A stretch of DNA of 64,000 bases from Rotaria socialis (taxonomy: Eukaryota; Rotifera; Eurotatoria; Philodinida; Philodinidae), in the NCBI GenBank assembly GCA_905331475.1, contig CAJNYU010004660.1, positions 41,797-105,796 of the forward strand. Direction: 5' to 3'. Below are positions 35,401-47,560 of the stretch, piece after piece. The notes beneath the pieces were generated by a model. The model made no database searches and was not told the origin of the DNA. It saw nothing but the letters and a program-made list of their open reading frames with translations. Every line of letters begins with the position of its first letter. Positions within the stretch are counted from its first letter, which is position 1. The position numbers and the translations under genes were made by a program.

Positions 35401-37349
35401 TGATAGTTGATAATTTTGTAAATGCTTTAGGTAAACAGAAAATTTTTCATTAAGATAAACAAAAGACTTAACTTTTGATTTTTCAGCGAATGCAAATGCA
35501 GAAATCGATAATTTACAACAAGAATTAATAAAGAAATCCGATGAAAATAACAAACAACAAGATGAGATTTTTCATTTATCTTTCGAGGTAAAAATCGTCG
35601 GAGTTTTCATTTTGAAATCGTAACTTTTCAATTTAGATGCGAGAAATTCATCGTCGATTGTGTGAATTAAAGAAAGAAAACGAAGAATTAAAACATCTTC
35701 TATCAATCGACGGAAAAAATCGCCAAGAATATGAAGCTAAAGTAAACATTTAAAAAATTTTCCTATTTTATTTATAATATTTTTTCAATTAGATTCAATA
35801 TCTAGAAAAGAATTACAGTGAATGTCTTGAAAAACTTCATAAATCTCAACTTGAAGTTAATGCAATACAAGAAAAATTACGAAATCTATCGCCATCGCCG
35901 TCTCTATCAGATCTATCACCACATCCTCATACAGTATTTCTATCTCCTGTGGAATACGCTAATTTTATGGGCATTGAAAATTCACTTAAATCAGAATTAG
36001 AAGAAATTCTCGAAGATCCAAATCAATTATGTCCTCCAACAATAAATGCCGATGAACAGATAACTAAAATTAAAAAAATCTATCGTAGAAAAATCAGACG
36101 AGAACAAAGTGATACCGACGGAGAATCAACGATTAACGATTCGGCGTTCAGTGATACCGAAAGTCTTAGCAGGTATGTTATGGATGATTTGCGCAATTTA
36201 TTTATGAAAGTTATCTACTTTGTTTTCCTGTTACTTATGAAATTAAAATAAAATAAAAAATTCACAAGAGAGAAACAAAGTAGATAACATTTTTGTGATG
36301 ATGTTTGAGCATGCTTTAATTCATATCACCTGCTTAGTACTTCGTCTTGTCCTCATTGCCACCGATGCTCACCTATAACCGCATCTGATTCCAAGTATGA
36401 TTGTGAATAATTTGTTTTTTTCCTGCTAACAAATAATTTCAATGAATAGATCATCATCGACGTATCAATTCGAACGTCGCACACCATCTGGAATTTCATC
36501 AAGACTGAGACTTGTCAAGCGTTTTGAAGGTAAGATATGATTATTTTTTTTATACGAGAAAAAATATCTACACTTCAATCTTCTTAGGATCCACTATGTT
36601 AAAACGTTGGCAACAATTAGCTGAACCAAGTCTTTCATCCTGTCTTCAGTCGATACCCGGTGTTTATACTCGTGCTGAAATTCTACATGAAGTTAAAGAA
36701 GACGATGAGGAATATTTATTCACAGAAGAAAATGATTCAGAATTAAAGTCAACTTCTTCGCAGTAAATTGATTATTTTCTATTGACCTTAAAGAGCAACA
36801 AAGAAAAACGAAATCTATCTTTTTAGAACAACCACATCTAATCAATTAAATTTTGTCGAATTGTTAACTCAACAAGGATTCATATCTCGAACAGTTGATT
36901 CATTCGCTCCAGATCCTGATATTACTGATGATCCGACAACATCTCCAGCATCACCAACACACGGCGTTCAAGTCGAAACTAATGCTCTTCTTCATCAAGT
37001 TATGCAACGTTTAGTTGGAATGTCGATTCGTACATTTGAAACTCTCACAACAACACTTGCATCAACAAGTGATAATGAAACCGGCGATGAAGATGACGAA
37101 ATCAAAAGTAATCTATCCGAACAACGATTTTGTACAAGAACTCCAGTAAAACCTCCACTATCGCCCACATTCGATGGTCTTGCGGCGCCAACACCAAATA
37201 CGGCAATGCGTGCAATTAAATCAAGTACATTTCTACATGTTTCATCATTGAATCCATTAACAAAAGCGTATGCTATACGTTTACGTGGCGAAGTACCATC
37301 GATTGTTAGTGATTTTCTTCGAAGTAATCCTACCGTGAACACCAAATGA
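32465..37349 (+). CDS. TRAK: TRAK/Milton kinesin adaptor, 13 exons, 755 aa
   Basis: Exons: 32465-32525, 33457-33651, 34328-34477, 34878-35166, 35222-35294, 35352-35430, 35487-35587, 35637-35741, 35793-36172, 36338-36394, 36450-36529, 36588-36762 and 36827-37349. All phases agree and give 755 residues. Exon 4 opens the HAP1_N coiled coil (SAVTRMLEDRENDLQMAVTI, then IGHTLLESN and LKHDLILKERLIRFY), which continues as heptads to about residue 400. The conserved Milton block TPSGISSRLRLVKRFEGSTM with LKRWQQLAEPSLSS follows near 505-545. By homology it links kinesin-1 to mitochondrial Miro for axonal transport. Introns 1 and 2 are long (931 and 676 bp), the others mostly 50-165 bp. The ATG is the first that gives an open frame into exon 2; an upstream ATG at 32304 is out of frame. 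Confidence 0.88.
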
Positions 37350-37747
37350 GAAGAAAATTAATTTCTTTTATATTTATATATATATATATATATACATATT
37401 CACAAATACAAATATCTTCTTGTGTAGATCATTAAACGCTTCCAAAAATACCTGTTCGTGTTTATTTTATTTTTTGATGAAACTGTATATTTCTTTGACA
37501 AATGATCTGACTGCTTCCTGTACGATAGTTAGGCCATGTTTATATATTTGTACTGTGGGTTTTCTCAACCAATCTTTCATGCAAAGTCACGGTTTCTGTT
37601 TTTTCCTTTCTTTCGATTTCGAAGTTTTTTACAAAACAAAAAACAAAACAATTTCGTCTATGTACGCTTTGTGTATGCGTGCCGTTTCATTTATTTCTTT
37701 TCTTTTGATAAATACAAACAAAGAGATGTTCAAAAAAAAATGTCTAC

Positions 37748-37757
37748 TTTGATTTAG
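37748..37757 (+). promoter_or_regulatory. Candidate trans-splice acceptor of POLD4
   Basis: The sequence TTTGATTTAG ends directly at the ATG (37758), leaving no 5' UTR of its own. A pyrimidine/T-rich tract ending in AG at the start codon is what spliced-leader acceptors look like; SL trans-splicing is reported in bdelloid rotifers. Confidence 0.55.
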
Positions 37758-38279
37758 ATGTCGAAAAATACAAAGCGACAGAAAAAATTGGAGGATATGA
37801 TGGGCAGTAGTTCGACAAAAAAACGAAAAGAAAATAATGATCATGCTTCAACTGTCAGTAAGCAGATTGTTGTAGATACTTCAAGTAAGTTATTCTACAG
37901 ATTAGAATAGCAAAGCTGATAGAATTGATCTAAACATTTTTGTAGCAACGAGTACAACAGTGAAAAAGATCTCTGAGGATGATTTAGAAGTACTTAAACA
38001 ATTCGATCTCGATATGACATTTGGACCTTGTACAGGTAAATTGTTGTTTTTTGAAAGAATGTATTATATCTCGTTGATAGGCATTCCACGCATTGATCGT
38101 TATGAACGTGCTCTACGTCATGATGTAAATCCTCCTATTCGAGTTTTGGAATTGATTGATCTCTATCCGAACGATCGTCAAGTTACTCATTGGTAAATTG
38201 GATTTTGGTTTCGACTCATGAAATATATTTAATTACTCTTCTGTTTTCTTTTAGTATTTGGCGTGATTATACATTATGA
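37758..38279 (+). CDS. POLD4: DNA polymerase delta subunit 4 (p12), 4 exons, 117 aa
   Basis: Exons 37758-37884, 37946-38035, 38081-38192 and 38255-38279, all in phase, 117 residues (human p12 is 107). The C-terminal half carries the family signature: EVLKQFDLDMTFGPCTGIPR, then IDRYERALRHDVNPPIRVLE and the terminal CIWRDYTL (human: WxLxxYPL-like end). The N-terminus is Lys-rich (KRQKKLEDMMG), with at best a weak PIP-box-like QKKLEDMM lacking aromatics. It stabilises the replicative polymerase delta holoenzyme in the nucleus. It lies 408 bp after TRAK and 131 bp before RMDN1 on the same strand. Confidence 0.9.
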
Positions 38280-38379
38280 AGATATATTTCGATATTTGCC
38301 TGCTTTTCTTTTATAATCGTTTTGATTTTGTTGTAAAATTTAAATATTTTCTTTTAAAAGTTTTTATACAATAATTATA

Positions 38380-38398
38380 AATAAAATGAATGTTTTAG
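38380..38398 (+). promoter_or_regulatory. POLD4 AATAAA next to an RMDN1 trans-splice acceptor candidate
   Basis: AATAAA at 38380-38385 is about 100 bp after the POLD4 stop. Only some 13 bases later, TGTTTTAG ends at 38398, 12 bases before the RMDN1 ATG. Such a packed polyadenylation signal plus acceptor is typical of trans-spliced operons. Confidence 0.5.
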
Positions 38399-38410
38399 AT
38401 TATACTATCA

Positions 38411-39650
38411 ATGCGTTCTTATTCATGGTTTCGTCTTTTTTTACTTTCACGACATAGACATCAGGTATACGAAACGAGCGAGTACCTATTGTCGAAATTT
38501 CAGATAGATACCTGCTCTATTTATGAAAACATTCATTTGACTTCTTTTTATCTAGCTATGCCGTTTTATTCCATTGTTCAGTAAGCGTAATGCGCTCCTC
38601 ACTGGAATTCAGCGTCGTATTCCTCGTCCAACACTCGTAGCTTTACCATTATGGCTTGTTGTTCAAGCAGCAACACAAGTTGAAGATGCTAAGGAATCAA
38701 ATCGACACGACAGTTTGTTTTTCTTATTTCTATTCGTTTTAAAAATCAAGACATGTTCTCTTTATCTAGATGTTGCAAGCATTGTCGAACAATTGGATAC
38801 AATGTTTGATAAAGAAGAATTTCAGCAAGCATATGAATATATAGAAAAAAATAAAACCAATGAACTATTTCAAAGTCATTATATTCGATGGCGTATAGCT
38901 CGGTATATATGATGATCACTGAAGGATAGTTAAATTAAACATTATTTGTTTTTATTTTATTTTATTAGAATTTTTTATAAACTTTCATTAATAACAAAAG
39001 ATAAACAATTGAAAAGAAAATTAGTCGAAGAAGGTTTCGACCAAGTAAAACTAGCAGTACAGCCTGGAAATCATATTTATTCAGTACATAAATGGTATGG
39101 AATTTTACTCAATGAAAAATGTCAATATACAAGTACAGACGAACAAATTCGTAGTGCCTATGAAGTACTCGATCATTTCGAAGAAGCTGTTCGATTGAAT
39201 CCACAAGATCCAACTTCTTATTATCTACTAGGTTCATGGTGAGCTTGAATTTGTTTTTCTTCTTCTTCTTCTTCTGCTTTGTCTCTATATATTTTTCTTC
39301 CTGTGTAAAGGTATTGGGAAATCGCTAAACTATCCGGTTGGAAACGACGTTTAGCAAAATTAATCTACGGTGAATTACCTCAAGGAACAGTTCATGATGC
39401 ATTAAAAAAATTTCTATTAGCTGAAGAAATTTCACCGAATTTCTATAGTAAAAATTTACTAATGATTATTAAATGTTATGTAGAACTTAATTCACGTCCT
39501 GCTGCAATGGAATTTGCTAAATTATTATTGGATCGTGAAAGGCAAACTCAAGAAGATGAAGAAGTCCACCAAGAACTACTAAAAATGATTCCTCAAATTG
39601 AGCGTCTTTTACCATTTCCACAACAATCAGGTTTCAGTAAAAATGTTTGA
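38411..39650 (+). CDS. RMDN1: Regulator of microtubule dynamics protein 1-like, 5 exons, 317 aa
   Basis: Exons 38411-38464, 38556-38712, 38770-38902, 38969-39238 and 39311-39650; phases agree and 317 residues result (human RMDN1 314). Exon 1 encodes MRSYSWFRLFLLSRHRHQ, an Arg-rich amphipathic leader suited to mitochondrial import. The TPR-like helical body shows DKEEFQQAYEYIEKNKTNEL, RWRIARIFYKLS, HKWYGILLNEK, EAVRLNPQDPTSYYLLGSWY and GELPQGTVHDALKKFLLAEE, the last corresponding to the conserved family block before the final TPR. The vertebrate family associates with microtubules and mitochondria. The end (about 300-317) is a short polar tail. Confidence 0.88.
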
Positions 39651-39808
39651 ATATTGAGAATACTTTGTTGCTATGAAACATCCTTTCTTTTTCTTTTTTC
39701 TGACAACTAACGACATCTGAGCAAATATTCTATTGATTATTGTAATTTTTAACTGTTGATCATCGTGAAAGCAAGCAACGCACGGTTGCTAGCTAACTAA
39801 TACTGCTT

Positions 39809-39818
39809 TGTTTTTTAG
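39809..39818 (+). promoter_or_regulatory. Candidate trans-splice acceptor of TMEM143
   Basis: TGTTTTTTAG abuts the start codon at 39819, so the mature message would have essentially only leader sequence before the ATG. It lies 168 bp after the RMDN1 stop. Confidence 0.55.
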
Positions 39819-41781
39819 ATGTTATCTAGTGTATATTTCCGTCAGGCTAGCCACCGTTTTATCATTATTTCGACTCGAGCGACTCTATCTACATCATCTT
39901 ATTCAAAACCTACGGAAATACCAACAACACTACAAAATCAAACAAATAAACTTGATGTTGATCATAGAAAATCTATTTCTCCTAATGATATTTTAGAAGC
40001 TAAACGATTAGAAAGAAATCCTACTAATGCTAACTTCTCTCAAGATATAAAAGTATCAAGTACATTTGTTCTACCTGGCATACAGGTTACTGGTAATGCA
40101 CCACCCTTAGCAAGTGAAACACAACATACAACAAAAGAAGAAGACAATCAACAACAACAACAACAACATGAAACAATACCATCAACACGTTTTTCTGCTT
40201 TTCTACGTAGTATTCGTTCAGGTTTACCATTTTTTCCATCGAAGAAAAATAAAGGATCTTCAATGGATATTGCGACAACACGTGAACATTTTATTCCGGT
40301 GCGTAAAATTCTCATAGGGAGACGAATTTTATTTCAGATCTTGTGAGATAAATATTTATAAATTTCTAGTTGACACGTCCTTCTTTAATACGTTTAATAT
40401 CCAGTGACAACCAATTACTAGCCAATGATGAAGATCGTCTTTTATTTCATCAACTATGTGAAGGTTTCGATAGTGCTGTTGTACAACGATATCATCCAAT
40501 ATTAACTGAATTAAAAAATTTATTCAGTCCACTGAATCCTGATAACGAAACACCTGATCATCATCATGTATCAGAACGAGATCGTTTAGATAATGAATAT
40601 TGGTTATTACAAAAAATCAATGATTTACTTCAACGATCAAATTTTACTGAATTACCAAGAAGTATTCTTTTAGAAAAATTTATTATACAAAAAAATGCAT
40701 CTTCATCCAATGTCAATGTGAAAATCAATGGTTACGATTATGAAGTACTAAAATTTTGGATACTTGGCCGTGAACAAATTCCAAGTGAACAACTTTCACT
40801 ATGGAAAAGATTATTTCGAAAGTCAACTTCAGTGACATCAAGTGATTATTTTAAACGTATTATTTTAGCTGTACGCCTCAAAGGACAAGATCGTTTATAT
40901 CTGAAAGCTTTTCGTGATATACCATTACAAAGTCTTCCACAATTATTACCTATTGGTAAATTACAAATAGGTCAATATGAACAACGGCTTATTTGGTCGA
41001 CGTTTTTTATTGGTACAAGTACGGCGGTTACACATTTAATTACAACAATGGCTGATTTTCATGTGCCGGGTTTAGTTGTGGGCGGTAGCAGTTTAACATT
41101 ATTACTTGCATTGTGGTCATTAAGAAGTTCTCATCGATCAAAAATAAATTATCTATCAAGCATGAATCGATTATTGTTTTATAAAAATATTGCGTCAAAT
41201 AAACAATTATTAGCAATGATTATTGATCGAGCAGAAGATGAATTGAGTAAAGATATGTATGTTATACTGATTAGACTTCTTTTTCCTCTGACTAATGAGA
41301 CACTAACAATAGATGAGGATTAGCCTTCTAATATAATTCTATTTTCTAGTCTAATTGCTTATATGATCATCTTATGGCGACAAAAACAAAATGCTAATTT
41401 AACGCCAAAAATTCTTGAATTAGAAATCGAAAATTGGATTCGTATGAAAACAAATACAAATGTCAACTTTAAATGCGATCAATCTATTGAATTTCTTCGT
41501 AAATTAGGTAATAAAATTTTTATTGAAAAGAAAGTTCTTTTGAAAAACAAGATTTTTTCATTGAAGGCATTGTTCTACCTAACGATCCGTCACAGCCCGA
41601 TCGTTTACAAGTAATTCCATTGAAACAAGTTGTTGGTATACTACCGAAAATATCGCGAACATTAAGTGAGAAAAATGAAGAATGGGATTTAATTGAAGGA
41701 TACGATAAAAAATATTTTGAACTCGATTGGAAAACAGTTCTTAATGAAGACAAACTTCTTCGAAAAGGTGGATGGCATTAA
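39819..41781 (+). CDS. TMEM143: TMEM143-like mitochondrial membrane protein (DUF3754), 4 exons
   Basis: Exons 39819-40298, 40370-41256, 41350-41507 and 41552-41781, giving 584 residues in phase. The N-terminus is rich in Arg/Ser/Thr without acids (mitochondrial presequence). The DUF3754 features follow: EHFIPLTRPSLIRLI, LSPLNPDN-like SPLNPDNETPD, KRIILAVRLKG, LKAFRDIPLQSLPQLLPIGK, then two hydrophobic spans (about 365-410) and a C-terminal segment ending in WKTVLNEDKLLRKGGWH. The molecular function of the family is not known; the human protein is mitochondrial. The last intron (41508-41551) would be only 44 bp; without it the frame breaks, so this is either a very short intron or a 1-2-base frameshift. 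Confidence 0.82.
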
Positions 41782-41805
41782 CGAATTTTAATAGTCAGTT
41801 GGAAA

Positions 41806-41811
41806 AATAAA
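41806..41811 (+). terminator. Poly(A) signal of TMEM143
   Basis: AATAAA, 25 bases after the stop codon. Confidence 0.5.
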
Positions 41812-42007
41812 GCTAGATTAGTGTGCAATTTGTGCCTTGCCATCGTTTTTTCTGTCACTATTTCGACTTCTGTTTTTTTTTCTTTCATCTAACATTTATT
41901 TTGGTCTGCGCGCGTGTGTATAGAAATTTTCGCTGAAGCAGTGAAATAGATTATTATTCTTGGAACCGAGTATTATTTCTAGTTGTAGATAATTAAATCT
42001 ATCGATC

Positions 42008-44394
42008 ATGTCTTCAGTGGTTGGTAGCGATACAGTTGTTGCCGAGAAAGCAGGAGCTGGTTCAGCAAAGCAAGGTAAACTAATAGACGTTATGTCTAAG
42101 CTCGACATTTGATGATTCTTGTTTTTCTCTTTTGAAGGACTTGGTTCTCGAGCAACATCAAAAGTAACATTCCGTGAAGGAGACGGAAAGCAAAAGCCAC
42201 ATTCATCAGCTCATCCGACTGAAGGCGAACGTCATTCGCCAAGTTCAGGAGCAGGTCTTCAATTTCAACATCAACAACTTGGTGACTTAAAAAAGAAAGA
42301 TGATATCAATCCATTTAAATTTTCACCCGATGTCGATTTTTGTGCGTTAAGTCAACTTGATAAACGTGAAAAAGCACAAGTAATTTTATTTAAAAAAAAA
42401 AGCCAATTCTTATTGTATCACACGAAAAAACAATCTTGATATTTTAATTAAAAGGAACGTGAACGTATGCAAAATCTTAAAGTACATGACAAACTATCGA
42501 AAGCTCAACGTCTTATGAAAGGACGACGCTTCCGTGTTTTGAAAGAAATCGACGAAGAAGTTGAAAACGAAGTAAATTATTCACTCGTATTTCTTTTCCC
42601 ACAAAGAATTGAAAGTGTAAGTTTTTATTTTTTATAGCGTTCTCAAAATAAAGAAAATCGTGTTGCATCCATGCGTGATAATGCACCATGGCTCGTTGCG
42701 ATCACTCGTAATCGCCGAGTTGAAAATGAAAGTTTACAAGAATTTATTGGAAAAAAACGTAATATGTTTGTCTTACAAGTAACTTAGATTCGTTCGTTAT
42801 TTAATAATCTTTTCTATATTATGTTTTTGTTTGTTTTTACTTCAAGTATGAATTAACAGTTAAACGTACTGAAATGCGTAAACTTGAAGAAATAACTGCT
42901 GCAGAAGAACAACGAATTGAAAAAGCAGAAAAAGATTTAGAAGAAGATGCTGTAAGATTTTATTTATAACTAATATCATGGTTTTTGTTTTTACAATTCT
43001 AATTTTCTAGCATATGTTCGATCAATTCTTAGCAGCAAACAATAAAAATGCAAATGAAGCAGCTCGTTTGTAAGAAAATTCTATTTGAAAAATGAAAACT
43101 TATTTATTTATTTTTCTTTAAATTAGAGCTGATGAAGAAGCCCGTAAAAAATTAGATAAAGTTACGGAAATCAAACGTTTACATGGACAGATAACTGCAT
43201 TAAAAAGTGAACTTGTTCGACGTGAGGATGAATTGAACGAATTAAAACAATATAAACAATTTCTTGATCAAATTACACCAATAGTAATTGCTTAGAGATT
43301 TTTTCTCTCTATATAAATTGTTTTTCGCATTTTAGGAATGGAAAGAAGAACGTCGTAAAAAGCTCGATCTCGAACGTCTTTCACGTCAAAAACTTGAGAC
43401 ACAATCTGTATCATCTGATGATCCAACAAGTAAATCCGGCAGTCGTCCACAAAGTCGTGTAGTCGATGCAAAAGGTGGTAAACGTGGCCTTGGACTTATA
43501 GCTCAAAAAACTCTTGGCAATCGACGTCAGTCAACCACTTCATCGCATGATGTAGAATTAAGCACTAAACATGGAAGTGAAATGGACATGGCTAAAACTT
43601 CCTCGGAAATGAATTCGATTGATTTAGATAACGATTTTGAATTATTTTTTACAGATCCTCAACAATTATTGGCGATATTTACTGAACTTGAGGAACAAAA
43701 TTTATCATTAATACAAAATAGTCAAGATCATGAGGAACAATTAGAAGAAATAACTCGAGAATTACAGATAACAATGGAAAAGAAAAATATTGAAACAGAA
43801 TCTTTACAACGGCAAGTTAACCATTTAGAGCAAGCAATTGAATTAGAAGAACAAAAAGAAAAGGAATTGATGGCGAAAGTTGGGTAAGGATGTTTTTTTT
43901 GTAATAAAGATAAAAAAACTATATACCATATTTTCGTCACTTTTATTAGTGCTCATTCATTGGTTAATGATGACGGTAAACAAGATGAATATCTTACACA
44001 ACTATCAGCAGTTATTAGTGATGTTTATAAGAAAATTTTCAATGAAAATCCTGTTACAAGTGATCCATTAAAAAATCTTGCATCTATTGAAAATCGTCTT
44101 GAAGAATTATTTCAAGAAATTGATCTTATGGATCCACAACGTTTACAAGAAGCTGAAAAAGGCAAAGAAAAAGAACGACGTATTCGTTTACGTGAACAGA
44201 AGAAACTCGAAGAAGAACGAGCTACCGAAGAGAAGAAACGTAAAGCTGCACTACGAGCTAAAGAACCACCTAAGAAACATGTTGGCCGTCCAATAGCTGA
44301 ACGATCAAGACCACCAGAATTGAAAAAAGCCGATCAAGATACAATCAACAAAACAAACGAAGAAGAAGAGGAACTTGCTTATTATTTTACTTGA
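42008..44394 (+). CDS. CFAP100: Cilia- and flagella-associated protein 100 (MIA complex), 9 exons, 626 aa
   Basis: Exons 42008-42074, 42138-42379, 42455-42571, 42638-42778, 42847-42951, 43011-43069, 43127-43283, 43336-43883 and 43950-44394; phases agree and 626 residues result (human 611). Family blocks: NPFKFSPDVDFCALSQLDKR, the SMRDNAPW-like segment, NMFVLQYELTVKRTEMRKLE (human has MFLLQYALAVKRDEI-like), a long coiled coil with EKAEKDLEEDAHMFDQFLAA, ELKQYKQFLDQITPIEWKEE, and a Lys/Glu-rich tail. With CFAP73, CFAP100 forms the modifier-of-inner-arms complex that regulates dynein I1/f in motile cilia, consistent with a ciliated animal. It is the last gene of the five-gene plus-strand run; acceptor-like TTTCTAG lies about 25 bases before the ATG. 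Confidence 0.9.
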
Positions 44395-45619
44395 ACATAT
44401 ATACGTATATATCTCATTTACAGTGATGCTTCTTTTTATTTCTCCGTCCATTTTTATATTAATTTTTTTTCCTGTTCGAATGAGTTTTGAATATAATAAA
44501 TATTCATTTGCTTTAGTATATATATATATTTTTTTTGTTTGAAACTTTCTATTGCTGCAATCAAAGCGCGAAGGTATATGACCACAGTTATGGGTGTGGA
44601 TGTGAATGTCGCTGAAAGAAGAGCCATACTCACAACCAAACCCTTATTCATCAGCATATCAATCAAATTTATATAAATATTCTAGTCTCATCATTAAAAA
44701 GTGAACTAAATAAGAAATTCTTAACTGTAGACAATTCGTAAGATATATCCTCATTTCTGATATGACTTATTTCTCTTAGTTTTGCTCGAATTCGAATAAA
44801 AGTTATGCAATCCGGTTTGGCGATAATTTCAAACTGTTCAATTAGAATGATTGATTACATACATTAAAAGTCGTAAGACTCCTTTGTTGTATTTTTATTT
44901 ATTTGAAATAAAATTTTTGGAATGTATTTGTGTCTGAATTCAGACAGGTAAAAATGAATATGAGCGGATTTGAACTAAGAAAAAGGAAGAGAAGAAAAGT
45001 GATATGATATATTTCAATACAGATATCATATAAATTAGAGCTTGAACTTTAAAATTTTGTCACATTTCATAGAAAGTCACGTAGGATATCTTTTGGTCAA
45101 ATTCGTGTATCTTTTGGAAGGATTCGCCCAAGACAACTTTCCAGAGGTTCGAAACCATTTTCCAAGTAGAGAAAAAACTTCTCTACCGAACACAATACTT
45201 CAGGTCCCTTCAGGAAATTCCTAAGTCTGACTAAATTGCAAAATACCGCAAAAAAAGGGTTGCCGTCTTATAATGGTATCAATATAATCATATTTTATTG
45301 GTTTCGTCAATATTGCGCTATCCAGCCATACGAGACGAAAGTTTTGAATGATGCCTTTTTTCCCCCATTGATCTACATTGTGTATTGAATGTGAAACATA
45401 TTTTCGAGAGTAAATGTTGTTTGAGAAATAACAGGATAGATAAAGTCTATTTTATATTTTATTTTTCGTCTTGAACTAATGTGTCTCTATATCTACTTTA
45501 TATCTATTGTGTTATTGGCGAAAATTTGCTTCTTATTACAACATACCTTTTGATATAGTTTATGTTTCGTTTATTTATATTTTATTGTCAACGAAGTGAA
45601 TATTTCCAACTGATTGATA
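44395..45619. other. Intergenic, no gene seen
   Basis: Contains GGGTGTGGATGTGAATG at 44583 (telomere-like word) and a lone TTTTTTCCCCCATTG right-type transposon end at 45356-45370. Frames at 44454-44666 and 45042-45224 have no features. Confidence 0.5.
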
Positions 45620-47560
45620 CAAGGGGGAAAAGTCGGATCCTGTTGCTCCTAATAAAGAGCATTAGATTGCACAATAGATTGACTAGAGTGTACGGAAATT
45701 TATGAGAAGCTACTTCAATCTACTAAATGCGTCGGAGTCTACCACAATGCACCAAAAACTGATTCGCTTTACAGCAATCTTCAAACAGCGTAAAAAAACA
45801 TGGATCCTGGTGGATTAGGGGTGTGCAGCTCACGGTCATGAGTGCTGACAAACGTGAGCGTTTCTTCTCCAAATAGAATATGCAAGAAATCAGTAATAAT
45901 GAATTCACTTTAGCTATATTCATATAAAAATACATTATAGTATTTCATACAGTTTCTTATCTAATATATTCAATCGATTTATCTAAATACTTATTACTCG
46001 ATGAATTGACAATAAGCGCTAAAATAGGCTCATTAGAGTTTGGAAAATCATAGTTTTCGAATATTTGTTTCTTAAACTTGCTCATCTTACTACCGCAAAC
46101 TACCAAGGAACAAAGCTAGGATCTTATTATTATTATTATATATGTCTAGTAGGGGTAGCACATTACTATCACCGGTAATAAGTAATAACTGTTATTTCGA
46201 ATTAATAGTACTAACTAAAAGTCAGGAAAATGAATAAAGTAATAAGGAAGAAATAAAGCAATAAAGAGCTTGACCGTGAAATTACTTCTATTTATCGATA
46301 TATTTCTACTTTCTCACCACTCCCTAGTCTCAAGCCTGTTCATTCCTTGATAAACCCTGGAAGGATCTTTCGGGATCCTGAATCTCCAGGATCTTGTCAA
46401 GTTTTATTCAGGATCCTGTTTCAAATCCTAGTATTTCTTGTTTCCAGGATTTTTCAACGTGAAACAAGACCCTAGTCAGGATTTCTTCGGGTTCCTACTC
46501 GGATATTTTTCTTAACTGAGAATGGAGGATCCTATCAGGATTTACTCAAGAACCTATAAAGGATCCTCTCAAGTTTTTGAGAAAGGATTCTGTCAAGATT
46601 TTATCAGGTTCTCTTCAGGACCTAGTCAAATCTTTGTATCAGGATCCTGTTAGGATTGATAGCCACATCATTCAAGGATCTTGACAAGAAAATAACAGGA
46701 ACAATCAAAATGCAAAACTGACTAATCCTGGAAAGCTTCAATCAGGATCTTGTTCAGATGTTTTCAAGAATATGCGTTTCCAAACCTTGCAACATAATAT
46801 CAATCTTAATCAAAATCTTGATAGGAAAATGTAAGGATTTAGGAAAGATCTTTACAGGTTACTGCTTAGTCCACTCAGCCATGCCCATTTCTTGGGATAG
46901 ACTTGAAGGATCCTTCTGAATCATGAATCTCAAGGATCCAGTCAGGTTTGATTCAGGATTCCATCCAGAATTTGTTCAGATTATTGTTCGGATTTTTTTC
47001 TGAATTGAGTTTACAGGATCCTCGTAAGATACACTGGTAATCCTATTCAGGAACCTCACAAAAATTGTAAAGAGAATCTCGTCAAGATTTTATTATGTTT
47101 AAGTAAAGATCCGTGCTGGATTTTGATAGAAGGATCCTGCGAAGAGTTAGAATTATATCAGAGGAGAATTATACCAAGAATAGAACATGATTATTCAGAA
47201 TACTCAACTAAGAAATCCTGACAAACTTTGACCAGGTTCCTGAGAGAAACTGCCCAGGATCAGATATTTCGAATGCTTAAAAAAGGTACAAGTATGGCCA
47301 GGATCTTGATAAGAAAATACGAAGAGCCAGTTAAGATCTTTCCAGGTTTGTGTCTATAGCCTATTTCAAATTTAATTTTCAGGTTCCTATCAGGAACCTA
47401 GCAAGAATGAGTGAAACGGTTTCGTCTCGTTTTTAGCTTGGTTAAGATCATGATCCTTTCAAGATTTGGAAATCTATAGATCATAATAGAATTTCAATAA
47501 AAATGTTGAGCAAGATCTTAACAAAAATTAATTGAAGGATTCTTCGATATGCCATGGTTT
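45620..47560. repeat. CAAGGGGGAA end and degenerate CAGGATCCTG word array
   Basis: 45620 starts CAAGGGGGAAAAGTCGGATC, the end type of the element at 11191, followed within 15 bases by GGATCCTGTT. From 46320 to about 47560 the DNA is an irregular array of CAGGATCCTGT/AAGATTTTxTCAGG words in both orientations. I count several tens of copies, none in strict tandem register. 45660-46300 between them is unrelated and includes TAGGGGTGTGCAGCTCACGG at 45819, a hAT-like terminus. No coding capacity. Confidence 0.65.

Noticed and set aside
36995-37345. 116-codon minus-strand frame in the last TRAK exon
   Set aside because: It is antisense to a well-supported exon and has no motif.
46320-47560. CRISPR-like or satellite array
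   Set aside because: Words are imperfect, in both orientations and irregularly spaced; no constant repeats with spacers, and the host is eukaryotic.
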